Of a stretch of DNA of 64,000 nt, positions 47,953 to 56,208 are shown piece by piece. The notes beneath the pieces were generated by a model, which saw only the letters and a list, made by a program, of their open reading frames with translations, searched no databases and was not told the DNA's origin. Origin of the DNA: Streptomyces plumbidurans (GTDB lineage: Bacteria > Actinomycetota > Actinomycetes > Streptomycetales > Streptomycetaceae); the NCBI RefSeq assembly GCF_019857225.1, contig NZ_JAFJSY010000023.1, forward strand, positions 87,191 to 151,190. The letters are read 5' to 3'. How positions within the stretch are numbered: position 1 is the first letter of the stretch; every line of letters begins with the position of its first letter. Both the position numbers and the translations under genes were made by a program.

Positions 47953-49244
47953 CCGGCCGGCTCCTGATCGGTGCCGGCCGCCGCGGGCCGCTGCTCGGGG
48001 CCGGGCTCGCCGGTGCAGCCCGACTCGGCGCAGGAGTGGTTGTCGCCGGTATCCGGCTGCTGCGCCTGGTACGTCCACAACTTGCTTCGGCAATCGGCGC
48101 AGTCGGCCCGATATTCGACCTTGGTCCGCTGCTCCGGGTGCTCGTGCTGCTCGGCCTGGTGTTGCGCTGCACGCGCCACCTCGGCCGCGTCGCGCCTGCC
48201 GCATGGGTGCTCGGGGTGCGGGTGCGGGAAGTCGCAGGCGGCCTGCTGCTTGGCGACGTCCACCAAGGCGCCGAGTGCTTCCTGGGCGGCCGGGCTGAGG
48301 TCGGGCGCGGCGTGCACGGTGACGACCGCCGCAGGCTGCTGTGTCTCGTCGGCCAGGCGGCGCAGCACGCGGATCGCTGCTGCTTTCGCCTCGCATGACA
48401 GGCACTGACCGCTGCTGGCGGGGCAGTCGCGGATGGCCGAGGTGAGACCGTCGATGGCCTCCTGGAGGAGCCCGGCCCGGTCGACGGCAGGCGCGGCAGC
48501 AGGCTCGATGCCGTCGAGGGCGGCGAGGATGTCCACGGCGAGGTCGCGGCGGCCGATCTGGTAGTCGTCAAGCCCGGCCGCTGTGTGGTCGCGAGCCTGG
48601 ACGGCAAGGCCACGCACCCGCTCGATGACGGCCTGCGCCTTCTCCAAGTCGGGCACGATCAACTGGACGTGCCGCTTGTTCCCGGCGGCGACGTGCTCCA
48701 GCGTCGCGATGCGGGCCCGCAGTTCGGCTTGTTCGGCGTCCGCGACAGCCATCACCGCGTCGGCGCACCGCCGGTACCGGTCAGCCGTGGGTGTGGACAG
48801 CCTGGGGAAGATGCCGGCGGCCCACGCCCATCCGTCGGCGCGGGCCATCACCTCCGCGTATCGGTCGCGGCGGGCGGTCTTTGAGTCGGCTTTGGGCTCG
48901 GTGTGCTCCGGCAGGGTGGCCTCAAAAGCGGCGATTGCTGCCTCGTCCGGCTGGTCGGCCTGGCGGGCGAACTCGGTGCCGAGGTCGGTCTGGTCGGCGG
49001 CGGGCGCCACACCAGCGGCGTCCACGCTCTGCCTGGCGCGCAGAGCCCGAAGCACCGCGTAGACGTGATGCAGCGGCACACCCGGCAGAGCAACCCGGAT
49101 GCGCTCGGCCATCTCCCTGTCGGCCGCATTCCACCCAGCGATCTGCTCGGGTGTTGGTCGGTCCGCTGCCACGACGGCCATGGTGCGGCGGATGGTCTCG
49201 AAGCGGGCGGCGAGACGGTCGGCGGTCTCGGTCTGGTCGTTCAC
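47949..49244 (-). CDS. Long helical protein with several Cys sites
   Basis: A 431-residue protein, GTG at 49244. Helices dominate (ADRLAARFETIRRTMAV, ATLEHVAAGNKRHVQ). Cysteine sets are CPASSGQCLSC, CDFPHPHPEHPCG and, at the end, CADCRSKLWTYQ with ESGC. A tail of acidic, proline-rich residues follows. Multi-domain small-zinc-site proteins of this kind are typical in Streptomyces phage early regions. No enzyme motif. Function unknown. Confidence 0.65.
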   Translation of the reverse strand: MNDQTETADRLAARFETIRRTMAVVAADRPTPEQIAGWNAADREMAERIRVALPGVPLHHVYAVLRALRARQSVDAAGVAPAADQTDLGTEFARQADQPDEAAIAAFEATLPEHTEPKADSKTARRDRYAEVMARADGWAWAAGIFPRLSTPTADRYRRCADAVMAVADAEQAELRARIATLEHVAAGNKRHVQLIVPDLEKAQAVIERVRGLAVQARDHTAAGLDDYQIGRRDLAVDILAALDGIEPAAAPAVDRAGLLQEAIDGLTSAIRDCPASSGQCLSCEAKAAAIRVLRRLADETQQPAAVVTVHAAPDLSPAAQEALGALVDVAKQQAACDFPHPHPEHPCGRRDAAEVARAAQHQAEQHEHPEQRTKVEYRADCADCRSKLWTYQAQQPDTGDNHSCAESGCTGEPGPEQRPAAAGTDQEPAG

Positions 49245-49313
49245 GGTGGTGGCTCCTGGTCGTAGGGTCGAGCCGGCCGCCGCAGGTTCGAGCTGCGACG
49301 CCCGTGCTCGTGG

Positions 49314-50294
49314 TCATGCGGGCAGGTCAAGGTCGAGGACGCCCTGCGCGAACCGCTCGCGGGCGAGGTCGTGATACGCCGGGTTCAGGTCGATGCCGAC
49401 GTACTGCCTGCCGAGCTGGCGCGCCGCGGCGCCGGTGGTGCCGGACCCGGAAAACGGGTCGAGGACCGTCCCACCTCGGCGGCAGCCAGCCTTGATGCAG
49501 CGGAGCGGCAAGTCGATCGGGAACACTGCAAAGTGCGCGCCCGGGTAGGGTCTCGTCGGGATGGACCACACGTCGCCGGGGTTGCGGCCGAGGGAGTGGC
49601 CGTCGACTCCGGGCTCGTCACGCTGCGAAGTGGAATACGTCTGCGCGGGCAGGACGCCGAGGCGCTGGCGTTCCTTGTGACCTCGCGGCCTGCGCTGCGG
49701 GCGCATGGTGTGCGGCTCGCGGATCGAGTCGAGGTCGTACCAGTACCGCTGCTGCTTGGCGAACAGGAACAGGTGCTCATGCCTGGTCGACAGCCGGTCC
49801 TTGATGCTCTCCGGCATGGCGTTGGTCTTGTGCCAGATGATCTCGTTGCGGAGGATCCAGCCGTCATCCTGCAGCGCGAACGCGGTGCGCCACGGGATGC
49901 CGAGCAGGTTCTTCCTCGGGCGGTCGGTCGGCTTCGAAGGCATGTTCTGCATGAGCTGTACGCGTCGGCCTTGCAGCGCGCTGGTTCTGCCCGGGTCGGT
50001 GTGCCCGCCGGCGGCGGCGTAGCTGTCGCCGAGGTTCAGCCACAGCGTGCCGTCGTCGGCGAGGACACGGCTGGCCTCGCCGAACAGGGCACGCATGGTC
50101 TCGACGTACTCGGCTGGGGTGGCCTCGAGGCCGTACTGCCCTGGCGTGCCGTAATCGCGGAGCCCGTAGTACGGCGGGCTGGTGACGATGCAGTCGACCG
50201 CACCGTCGGGCAGGGTGCGCAGCTGCTCGAGCGCGTCGCCGAGGAGCAGGGTCACCTGCTCGTCCTGGTAGTACGGCGGCGTGGTGTCGGTCAT
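49314..50294 (-). CDS. Site-specific DNA methyltransferase (beta class)
   Basis: A 326-residue protein with ATG at 50294. TSPPYYGLRDYG (residues about 39-50) is the catalytic motif IV, in the S-PP-Y form usual for N4-cytosine and some N6-adenine enzymes, and DPFSGSGTTGAAA (about 271-283) is the SAM-binding motif I. This order (IV before I) is the beta class. No restriction enzyme gene lies nearby, so it is an orphan, probably protecting phage DNA from the host or marking it. The target sequence cannot be read from the protein. Confidence 0.92.
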   Translation of the reverse strand: MTDTTPPYYQDEQVTLLLGDALEQLRTLPDGAVDCIVTSPPYYGLRDYGTPGQYGLEATPAEYVETMRALFGEASRVLADDGTLWLNLGDSYAAAGGHTDPGRTSALQGRRVQLMQNMPSKPTDRPRKNLLGIPWRTAFALQDDGWILRNEIIWHKTNAMPESIKDRLSTRHEHLFLFAKQQRYWYDLDSIREPHTMRPQRRPRGHKERQRLGVLPAQTYSTSQRDEPGVDGHSLGRNPGDVWSIPTRPYPGAHFAVFPIDLPLRCIKAGCRRGGTVLDPFSGSGTTGAAARQLGRQYVGIDLNPAYHDLARERFAQGVLDLDLPA

Positions 50295-50299
50295 GGCGG

Positions 50300-50758
50300 T
50301 CACGCGTCCGTCTCGACAGCAGCCGGGACCGCGGCAAGGCGGGCGGGACCGTGCTCGCACGGCCACGGCGCTGACCGGGTGATCGTGCCGTCCTTGCCGA
50401 TCACGGAGTGGGTGACGCAGATGTGGTGCTCGTCGACCTGGTCGCAGTAGTCGGCGCCGTCCTCGCGGTCGTGGCCGCAGTCGAACTCCAAGCAGGCCGT
50501 GTCGCCGCTGAGGACATGCGTGGGCACGCACTTGGGTTCAGGTGCAGTCGGTGCGCAGGTGGGGCATTCCTTGCGGACGTCGGGCAGCGGAAGCCCGTTG
50601 ATTCCGCAGGCCATCTCCTGCTCGGTGACGTCGCCGAGGTGCTGGCCGCAGCCGTTGCAGGCCCGCTTCATCTTGATCGTCGTGCTGCCGTCGGGGTTGA
50701 TCCGGTCTGGGGTATGGGTGCGAGGCTGCTGTTCGGTGGGCGTGGTGTGGTGGCTCAT
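50300..50758 (-). CDS. Zinc-ribbon protein next to the methyltransferase
   Basis: A 152-residue protein, ATG at 50758 behind AAGGACAG. CNGCGQHLGDV and ECPTCAP form one zinc ribbon; FDCGHDREDGADYCDQVDEHHIC and CEHGP form a second set. It ends 5 bases before the methyltransferase start. Possibly DNA-binding; unknown function. Confidence 0.65.
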   Translation of the reverse strand: MSHHTTPTEQQPRTHTPDRINPDGSTTIKMKRACNGCGQHLGDVTEQEMACGINGLPLPDVRKECPTCAPTAPEPKCVPTHVLSGDTACLEFDCGHDREDGADYCDQVDEHHICVTHSVIGKDGTITRSAPWPCEHGPARLAAVPAAVETDA

Positions 50759-50813
50759 GGCAACTCTGTCCTTGTTGCGGCATGTTGAGATCGGATCGCA
50801 CATGGGCAGCCGC

Positions 50814-51332
50814 TCAGGTGGCTTCGGCTACCGCGGCGGAGAGGGCGGCGTCGGTTTTCCAGAGGCCGAGGGCGCCGGCGCGTGGTACGGCCTGGCGCAG
50901 TGGCTGTACGTCGGCGAGTTCCCAGTGCCACATCTCCGGGAAGCCCCACGGTGCGCAGCAGCCGTTGCTGGCGCGGTGGCATCCGGTCAGGCGGGCGGTG
51001 GCGATGACGGCGGAGCGGGCCAGGGTCGGGTGCGGGGTGGCAACTTCCTTGCTGGGGATGTGTTTTCGGGCGTCCCAGAAGTTGGTGCTGCCGCCGAGTT
51101 CGTCGAGTCGGAGGGCGGCCGCGCGGCTGTAGCGGGCGATCGGCAGGGTTCGCAGGAGCGGCTGGCTGGCGTGGATGAACAGCGGGCCGCGGTATCGGGT
51201 GCTGCGTGTGCGGTTTTCGATCGTTTTGAAGCCTTCGGCGATGCTGAAGGCGTATGGCTGCTTGATGGACAGTCCTCGGGCCGCGGCCAGCTCGGCCTGG
51301 GTGAGGGTGCGTTGTTCGACGGTGGTGGTCAT
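50814..51332 (-). CDS. ASCH-domain protein
   Basis: A 172-residue protein with ATG at 51332 behind GAAGGACA. The N-terminus GLSIKQPYAFSIAEGFKTIENRTR is the ASCH signature (a PUA-like beta-barrel that binds modified bases or RNA), and LFIHASQPLL with the later beta strands fits. Family members are found in phages and near modification genes. Role here unknown; one idea is RNA or modified-base binding. Two genes away from the DNA methyltransferase. Confidence 0.85.
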   Translation of the reverse strand: MTTTVEQRTLTQAELAAARGLSIKQPYAFSIAEGFKTIENRTRSTRYRGPLFIHASQPLLRTLPIARYSRAAALRLDELGGSTNFWDARKHIPSKEVATPHPTLARSAVIATARLTGCHRASNGCCAPWGFPEMWHWELADVQPLRQAVPRAGALGLWKTDAALSAAVAEAT

Positions 51333-51367
51333 GGTGTCCTTCGTGCCTGGTGGAGGGTCGGGGGCGG

Positions 51368-51937
51368 TCACGGTGTCGGTCGTGCGAGGAGTGAGGGGCC
51401 GACGCCTGGCCAGCGCGGGATGACCGGCTGGGCTGGGGAGCCGGTGGCGTCGATGGCGCTGGCGATGACGCGGCGGATGCCGTCGCGGCGGGGTTCGGGG
51501 CAGCGGACTCGGTTCTGGACGTCGGCGAGGACCGGGCGCAGGAGGTAGGCGTCGATGGTGATGCGGCCGCGGGTGCTGTGCTGGCAGTTGCGGTCGGTGA
51601 TGTGGAGCCAGTCGGCGCCGTCGAGGCCTGCGGCAAGGGCGAGTTGGTCGATGTGGTTGCCGAGGGTTTCGCCGCCGGCGGTCCAGGCGTAGCGGATGGT
51701 GGCTCCGCCATCGGGCCGGTGGAAGGTGATCCAGAGGAACGTCTCCGGTTCGGCGGTGCTGGCGATGTCGTCGACGACGGCGTGCTCGACCGGCGCCCGG
51801 TCGTTCGTCGGAACGAGCGGCACAGTGTCCGCAGGACACGGGCACGCGTCGAGGTCGGCGGGGTTGTAGAGGTGGCGGCGGGGTACGGCGGCCAGGTTCG
51901 CGCGGGTCGGATGGCCGAGGGCGTGGGGTTCGGGCAT
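51368..51937 (-). CDS. Hypothetical protein
   Basis: A 189-residue protein. The first 60 residues are a short segment (PADLDACPCPADTVPLVPTND) with Cys; then a long beta-rich part (ETFLWITFHRPDGGATIRYAW, ITDRNCQHSTRGRITIDAYLL). No family recognised. It lies in the same strand and spacing as its early-gene neighbours. Confidence 0.65.
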   Translation of the reverse strand: MPEPHALGHPTRANLAAVPRRHLYNPADLDACPCPADTVPLVPTNDRAPVEHAVVDDIASTAEPETFLWITFHRPDGGATIRYAWTAGGETLGNHIDQLALAAGLDGADWLHITDRNCQHSTRGRITIDAYLLRPVLADVQNRVRCPEPRRDGIRRVIASAIDATGSPAQPVIPRWPGVGPSLLARPTP

Positions 51938-51959
51938 GGCTGGTTCTCCGGTGAGCTGG

Positions 51960-52388
51960 TCACAGGCGGGCGATGACGGCCGCAGCCGCAGTGTCCGAGG
52001 CGTGGCCGTGTTCGCCGGCCCAGTCCGCGATGTCGAGCGGGTAGCGCTTGTCGAAGTAGCTGATGACGACGACCGGTCCGTCTTGCCGGACCGTGTGGAC
52101 CTGGTCGCCGGGCCTGGCGGCCTCGGCGATGACGGCGGCGGCGTGCTGCGCGTCGAGGCAGGTGAGTCGCAGGGTGGGCACGCTCATGTGCTCTTCCGTG
52201 ATGGCGAGTTGGCCAGGGGACGGGCGCGCGGGGGCGCCGAGTCGGCTGCGGGCGGCAGCGGCGGCGCGGCCACCGGGTGTCCGGAGCCATCGGTCGCGTC
52301 GTTTCCGCCGGCAGCGGGGGCCCAGGCCGTCGCGGCTCGGCCGGGCCATGCGGTGCCTGCACTCGGCGCACCGGATGGCCTCGCTCAC
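51960..52388 (-). CDS. DUF6011-like Cys-containing protein
   Basis: A 142-residue protein, GTG at 52388. RCAECRHRMARPSRDGLGPRC follows the C..C...L..P.S...G.GP.C pattern of small zinc domains annotated in actinobacterial phages and plasmids as DUF6011-like. An internal ATG (near 52187) begins MSVPTLRLTCLDAQHAAAV, so the C-terminal domain may also be made alone. Function unknown. Confidence 0.65.
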   Translation of the reverse strand: MSEAIRCAECRHRMARPSRDGLGPRCRRKRRDRWLRTPGGRAAAAARSRLGAPARPSPGQLAITEEHMSVPTLRLTCLDAQHAAAVIAEAARPGDQVHTVRQDGPVVVISYFDKRYPLDIADWAGEHGHASDTAAAAVIARL

Positions 52389-52666
52389 GTAGCCGCGGCT
52401 TCGAGGCCGTCGATGTACTCCAGGAGCGCGACGATGCCGGCGCCTGTCCGTACGGTCTCCTCACGGACCGTGCCGAGCTGGCCGTCTTCATCACGGGTGG
52501 CGTCGAGGACGGCCTGGGCGATCTCACCGACGCCTTCGACGAGCGCGAGGACCCATTCCTGCAGCGAGTGCTGCTCGGTTCCGAGGCGGGTGCGCTGCTG
52601 CTCGCGTGCGCTGCTGATCTCGAGGTAGGGGCCGGTGAGTCGGGGGGTGTCGTAGTCCGGGTACAT
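52385..52666 (-). CDS. Small helical protein, MazG-like
   Basis: A 93-residue protein, ATG at 52666. The helix LQEWVLALVEGVGEIAQAVLDATR resembles the E..ELGE..Q.. helix of the MazG/NTP pyrophosphohydrolase family, but key acidic pairs are partly lost, so activity is doubtful. It overlaps the next gene by four bases. It may be a reduced NTP-binding domain. Confidence 0.55.
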   Translation of the reverse strand: MYPDYDTPRLTGPYLEISSAREQQRTRLGTEQHSLQEWVLALVEGVGEIAQAVLDATRDEDGQLGTVREETVRTGAGIVALLEYIDGLEAAAT

Positions 52667-52685
52667 GCAAGGTCTCCGGTCGGGG

Positions 52686-52982
52686 TCAGTGGGCGTTGGC
52701 GATGGTGAGGAGGGTGTCGATGCCGGTCGGGCTGGACCGGGCGAGTTGCACGGCGCCGACGAGGGTCGGGTAGGCGCCGGCCAGGACGGCGCGGTTCGCG
52801 CGGTCGGCTTCGGCGATGAGGGCCACGAGGCGGCCGCGGAACGTGCCCGTCCTGCAGGGCGCGCCCGGGGTCTGGTGGCCGAAGTGCTGCAGGACCAGGC
52901 GCGCGTCGTCGGGTGAGATCTGCAGCTGCTCGCCGGCCGGGGCCGGGCGGGGCGGAATGGGGCAGGTGGCGGTGGGGGTCAC
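52686..52982 (-). CDS. Hypothetical protein
   Basis: A 98-residue protein, GTG at 52982, coupled to the upstream stop. Basically two helices (DDARLVLQHFGHQTPGAPC and FRGRLVALIAEADRANRAVL). No motif. Typical of the small early genes here. Confidence 0.6.
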   Translation of the reverse strand: MTPTATCPIPPRPAPAGEQLQISPDDARLVLQHFGHQTPGAPCRTGTFRGRLVALIAEADRANRAVLAGAYPTLVGAVQLARSSPTGIDTLLTIANAH

Positions 52983-53452
52983 GGGGTGGGTCCTCCGAAC
53001 AGGGCGGTCAGCACACCGGTCAGGTAGGTGCGGGTGGGCTCATCGATGAGGTGGGTCGGTTCGACGCACCAGCTCTGGTCGCAGTCGACGGTCACGGGCC
53101 CGGAGGGCTCGGTGCCGTGGCCGAAGCGGTAGGCGATACGGCGGGCCGAGTACACGTACGAGCTGTGCCAGAGCACGGGATTGCCCTGGTCGTCGACGGT
53201 GCCGAGCCACTGCAGGTGGCCGTCGGGGCGGTGGCGGGTCTGTCCCCAGAAGGCGTCCTCGAGGCACCGGGGCCTGAAGCCCCGTACGGATCGGCACGGG
53301 ATGTGCAGCTGGCGGCGGACGGCGGTGACTGCTGCCGGTGCGACGCCGAGGAGCCGGACGATGTCCCGGTCCATACGGCCGACGCGGACGTGGGCGGCGA
53401 TGTCCGCACGGATGAGGACCGTCATGCGGGTCCGGGCGTGGGGGTCGCTCAT
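52979..53452 (-). CDS. HNH/homing-endonuclease-like protein
   Basis: A 157-residue protein. An N-terminal HTH-like part (RMDRDIVRLLGVAPAAVTAVRRQL) precedes SSYVYSARRIAYRF and CDQSWCVEPTHLI, the R....F and C...CV.P.HL segments of HNH nucleases of phages. The core histidine-asparagine pair is not complete as visible, so it may bind DNA without cutting it. Freestanding HNH proteins of this kind are common in actinophages. The 56209 gene has a related end. Confidence 0.65.
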   Translation of the reverse strand: MSDPHARTRMTVLIRADIAAHVRVGRMDRDIVRLLGVAPAAVTAVRRQLHIPCRSVRGFRPRCLEDAFWGQTRHRPDGHLQWLGTVDDQGNPVLWHSSYVYSARRIAYRFGHGTEPSGPVTVDCDQSWCVEPTHLIDEPTRTYLTGVLTALFGGPTP

Positions 53453-53691
53453 GCTGAGTCCCGGGCGATGAGTGCGCGGCTGACGTGGTGCAGCGCACCG
53501 GCGGTCGTGGCCAGGTCCGCGCGGGTCTCGGCGAGTACGCGTACGGCGCGGTCAAGCCGGCGGCGCAGGTTCTGCCGTTCCCGGTCACCGGCACGCTCGA
53601 GACGCCGGCGTTCGAGTTCCGCGGAGAGGCAGAGGCGGTTCAGGCGGGCTTCGGCGGCGCGCAGGCGTCTGGTGGTGGTGAGTCCGAGCAT
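53449..53691 (-). CDS. Coiled-coil protein
   Basis: An 80-residue protein, ATG at 53691 behind AAGGAG. Almost one continuous, arginine-rich helix (LRAAEARLNRLCLSAELERRR, LRRRLDRAVRVLAETRADL). Likely a coiled coil. ATGA overlap with the next gene. Function unknown. Confidence 0.6.
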   Translation of the reverse strand: MLGLTTTRRLRAAEARLNRLCLSAELERRRLERAGDRERQNLRRRLDRAVRVLAETRADLATTAGALHHVSRALIARDSA

Positions 53692-53707
53692 CGCGGTTCT
53701 CCTTCGG

Positions 53708-54061
53708 TCAGGGCCGCCTGCGACGGCGGCGGTCGTCGAGGCGGATGACGCCTTCCGGCAAGGCGCCCTGGCGGGGCCTGCCGGGGGTGTCAGTGGCTTG
53801 GAGGGGCAGCTGGGGCTGCTGGGCGGGGCAGGTGGCCACGTGCGGTTTGTGGAGGCGCTCGTAGCCCATGAGGGGCTGCTGTTCGGTGACACGGCGCGAG
53901 ACCCAGGCAGTGGTGCCGTCGCGGCGCACTGCGGTGTTCCCGGCCGCGTCCGGTACGGGATCGACGGCCAGGCGCTTGCCGCCGGCGGTCGTCGCCCCCG
54001 GGAGGGTCCGCGTCCACAGCACGGGCTTGCGGCAGTCGGGGCAGCGCCCGGGCCCGTTCAC
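53708..54061 (-). CDS. Zinc-ribbon protein
   Basis: A 117-residue protein, GTG at 54061 (GTGA). RCPDCRKPVLWTRT at the start and ATCPAQQPQ near residue 87 give a possible zinc ribbon, with a beta core between (GKRLAVDPVPDAAGNTAV). The end is strongly basic (IRLDDRRRRRRP). This layout recurs in Streptomyces phage and plasmid genomes. DNA or RNA contact is plausible; function unknown. Confidence 0.65.
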   Translation of the reverse strand: MNGPGRCPDCRKPVLWTRTLPGATTAGGKRLAVDPVPDAAGNTAVRRDGTTAWVSRRVTEQQPLMGYERLHKPHVATCPAQQPQLPLQATDTPGRPRQGALPEGVIRLDDRRRRRRP

Positions 54062-54372
54062 CGCGGCCGCCCGTCGACGTCGCTGGAGGCCGCCTCGACG
54101 GCTGCCTCGTAGGCGGCCTCTGCGGCCTGGGCGCGGGCCCGGTGGACGCCCTCGGTCATCGGTTGCGGGCCGGTCATGCACAGACCGCCCTCGGCCGGGG
54201 CGCCGCAGTCCGGGCAGCAGAAGTGCGCGCGGATCCACGCGTCTTTGCGGCCGGGGTGCGGTTTCTCCCGCCGGTCACCGTGGCCGTTGGTGCACGGGAG
54301 TCCTGGTATGGCGTGGCACCAGGCGCAGCGCTGTTCGAGTTCGGGGTGCCGTCGCTCGGCACGTGAAGTCAT
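54058..54372 (-). CDS. Zinc-finger protein
   Basis: A 104-residue protein. CAWCHAIPGLPCTNGHGDRR and PHPGRKDAWIRAHFCCPDC form a Cys/His-rich zinc unit followed by a helical acidic end. Similar Cys segments (C.YCEAPAATPC, C.HCKVPAGQLC) occur at the end of the 54391 protein just downstream, so the domain is repeated in adjacent genes. Confidence 0.65.
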   Translation of the reverse strand: MTSRAERRHPELEQRCAWCHAIPGLPCTNGHGDRREKPHPGRKDAWIRAHFCCPDCGAPAEGGLCMTGPQPMTEGVHRARAQAAEAAYEAAVEAASSDVDGRPR

Positions 54373-54390
54373 CGTCGTTTCCCCCGGGTT

Positions 54391-55524
54391 TCAGGTTCCG
54401 GTGTGTTGCTGGTCGTCGACCGCGCGCATCTGGGAGCCGAGCTCGGCACGGTGCGGGTGAACGCTGTGCCGTGGCGTGCCGTCCGGCTCCGTGCAGAGCT
54501 GGCCGGCGGGCACCTTGCAGTGGCGGCAGGGGGCGTAGGCGACGTCCCAGGTGTCCAGGCGCGCCTTGTGGGCGATGCCGCGCAGTCCCACGCTGTTGCG
54601 GCACGGGGTGGCGGCCGGGGCCTCGCAGTAGCTGCAGGGCACTTTGAGCTCGACCGGCATGTACTGGGCGGCGGCGCTGGCGGGGTTGTCGGCTGCGATC
54701 ACCTGCAGCACCGGGTCCCGGCCGTAGGTGCGCATGGCCGCGGATACGCCGTGGTCGGCGAGGTGGGTGCGGATGGTGTCCGGGTCGGCGGTGGCACTGC
54801 CCTGGATGGCCATGAGGAGCGGTGGCTGGGTGGCGGCTGCTGTCGTCCGTCGTGTGCGGCCGTTCGGTGTGGGTACGGGCGCGAGCGCGGGCTGCGTCTT
54901 GTCGTGCTCGCTGCCGTGTCTTTCCAGGCCGCGGGCAGGGGGGACCGGTGGACGAGGGCCGGGGCCGGCCGCGTCTTTGTCGGGTCCTTTGTCGATTTCT
55001 CTTTGATTTCCCCCGGCGGGGACGGGTTCCGGAACCCGTTGCGGAACGGGTTCCGCCCCCCTTCGGGCCCCGTGGCGCAGCGGGGGCCGCTCCCCGGTCA
55101 CCTCGGCTTCACGCTGGGCCAGCTGGTCGGCGAGCTCCTTCTCCTTGATGCGCCGCTTACGCCGCGCCTGGGGCGTGTCGGTGTAGAGGTGCATGTGGGC
55201 GTCCCAGTCCAGCCGGCTGCTGCCGAGCGGCATCTGCAGCCGGTATGTAGAGCTGGCGTTGGGGCGCCGCTGCTCGACGAGGACCTGCAGCGCCTTGAGG
55301 ACCTTCTTGGCCCGGGACACCGTCTCCTCGCTGCTGCCGACGATGGCGGCGATGGTGTCGGTCCCCGGGGAGGCGTTGATGCCATCGGAGTTGGCGTAGG
55401 AGGCGATGACCCAGCCGATGTGCACGATCTTGGCGATCTCTGGGCGGTTCATCCGCAGCGCTTCATCTCGCATCGCGTTGATCCACGCCGTCCGGGGGGC
55501 CTGCACCGGCTCGCTGGCGTTCAC
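54391..55524 (-). CDS. Winged-helix DNA-binding protein, possible replication initiator
   Basis: A 377-residue protein, GTG at 55524 behind CAGGAG. Residues about 12-90 are a winged helix (MNRPEIAKIVHIGWVIASYA, GTDTIAAIVGSSEETVSRAKK, RRPNASSTYRLQMPLG) as in replication-associated HTH proteins of phages and plasmids. A linker rich in charged residues and the in-frame PVPQRVPEPVPAGGN repeat follows, then a C-terminal domain with CSYCEAPAATPC and CRHCKVPAGQLC. No helicase motif. It is the only candidate for an initiator in the window; the role is inferred. Confidence 0.65.
   Translation of the reverse strand: MNASEPVQAPRTAWINAMRDEALRMNRPEIAKIVHIGWVIASYANSDGINASPGTDTIAAIVGSSEETVSRAKKVLKALQVLVEQRRPNASSTYRLQMPLGSSRLDWDAHMHLYTDTPQARRKRRIKEKELADQLAQREAEVTGERPPLRHGARRGAEPVPQRVPEPVPAGGNQREIDKGPDKDAAGPGPRPPVPPARGLERHGSEHDKTQPALAPVPTPNGRTRRTTAAATQPPLLMAIQGSATADPDTIRTHLADHGVSAAMRTYGRDPVLQVIAADNPASAAAQYMPVELKVPCSYCEAPAATPCRNSVGLRGIAHKARLDTWDVAYAPCRHCKVPAGQLCTEPDGTPRHSVHPHRAELGSQMRAVDDQQHTGT
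55010..55054. repeat. Palindromic repeat copy inside the 54391 gene
   Basis: A 45-base stretch of GGAACC/GGTTCC palindromes that differs at 3 positions from 9409-9453, 46 kb away. It is read in frame as PVPQRVPEPVPAGG in the linker of the 54391 protein, so the repeat did not break the gene. Confidence 0.85.
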
Positions 55525-55594
55525 GAGAGTGCGCTCCTGGTGGCTGCGTGGGGCACGGTGGCTCCGATCTAGCGAAGGGACAGAAGTACGGGGG

Positions 55595-55915
55595 CTACTC
55601 GCGTTGCGTACGGCGAGCGGCTTGGGCGGCCCGGAACGTGTGAGGGCTGGAGCGGCGTTTGCCGGAGCGGATGGCGGCCTCGTCGAAGACCGCGGACGCG
55701 GCCTGCGGGGACGGTGTCGTCCAGGCGCCGGCCGGTAAGCCGGGCCCCGCCTGCGGCTCCGGCTTCCGGGCGAGAGCGGCCGGAGTGTGGAGCGGGCACC
55801 GCACACCGATCACATAGGGCCGCAGACCGTCACCGGACCGGCAGTACCGGTGCTCGGCGCCTATCCAGTGGCCGCACTCCCTGGAGGCGGGGCTGCCGCG
55901 CATGAAGGTGCTCAC
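55595..55915 (-). CDS. Small Cys-containing protein
   Basis: A 106-residue protein, GTG at 55915 overlapping the WhiB-like stop (GTGA). ECGHWIGAEHRYC and VRCPLH are candidate zinc ligands in a compact first half; the second half is basic and disordered. Function unknown. Confidence 0.6.
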   Translation of the reverse strand: MSTFMRGSPASRECGHWIGAEHRYCRSGDGLRPYVIGVRCPLHTPAALARKPEPQAGPGLPAGAWTTPSPQAASAVFDEAAIRSGKRRSSPHTFRAAQAARRTQRE

Positions 55916-56208
55916 CGTGCACCGCCTGCTGCGCGGCGCTGCACTGCGAGCCTGCGCCGCCCTGAGGCACTCATCCCGCCCCGGACCCCGTACCGCAGCT
56001 CACCGCCGGCCTCGGCGCGCATCGCGTCTTCCAGGCAGGCTTCGCGGACGGTGCAGTGCGCGTTACAGAAGTTCATGGCCGCCTGGACAGCGGCCCGCGA
56101 TTCCGAGAAGAAGTCGTCCGGCGCGGGCCCCCAGCCCTTCCCGCAGGCCGCGTCGACCGCCCACGGCTGGATCGGAAGGCTCTCCAGCAGCAGTTCCCCT
56201 ACCGGCAT
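55912..56208 (-). CDS. WhiB-like transcription factor
   Basis: A 98-residue protein. Four cysteines (22, 48, 52, 58) sit where the WhiB [4Fe-4S] ligands lie, with PDDFFSE and NFCNAHCTVREACLEDAM; the turn GVRGGM matches the family's G[VI]WGG. The spacing is C-x3-C-x5-C instead of C-x2-C-x5-C, and R replaces W in the turn. A basic C-terminal end follows (GRRRLAVQRR). WhiB proteins bind sigma factors in actinobacteria; phage ones can change host septation and control late transcription. Phage-encoded sigma factor is 3.8 kb upstream. Confidence 0.88.
   Translation of the reverse strand: MPVGELLLESLPIQPWAVDAACGKGWGPAPDDFFSESRAAVQAAMNFCNAHCTVREACLEDAMRAEAGGELRYGVRGGMSASGRRRLAVQRRAAGGAR

Noticed and set aside
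48922..49317. 131-codon minus-strand frame starting in the ATGA at the methyltransferase stop
   Set aside because: It runs deep into the 47949 gene in another frame with arginine-rich filler; the coupling-type start is probably chance.
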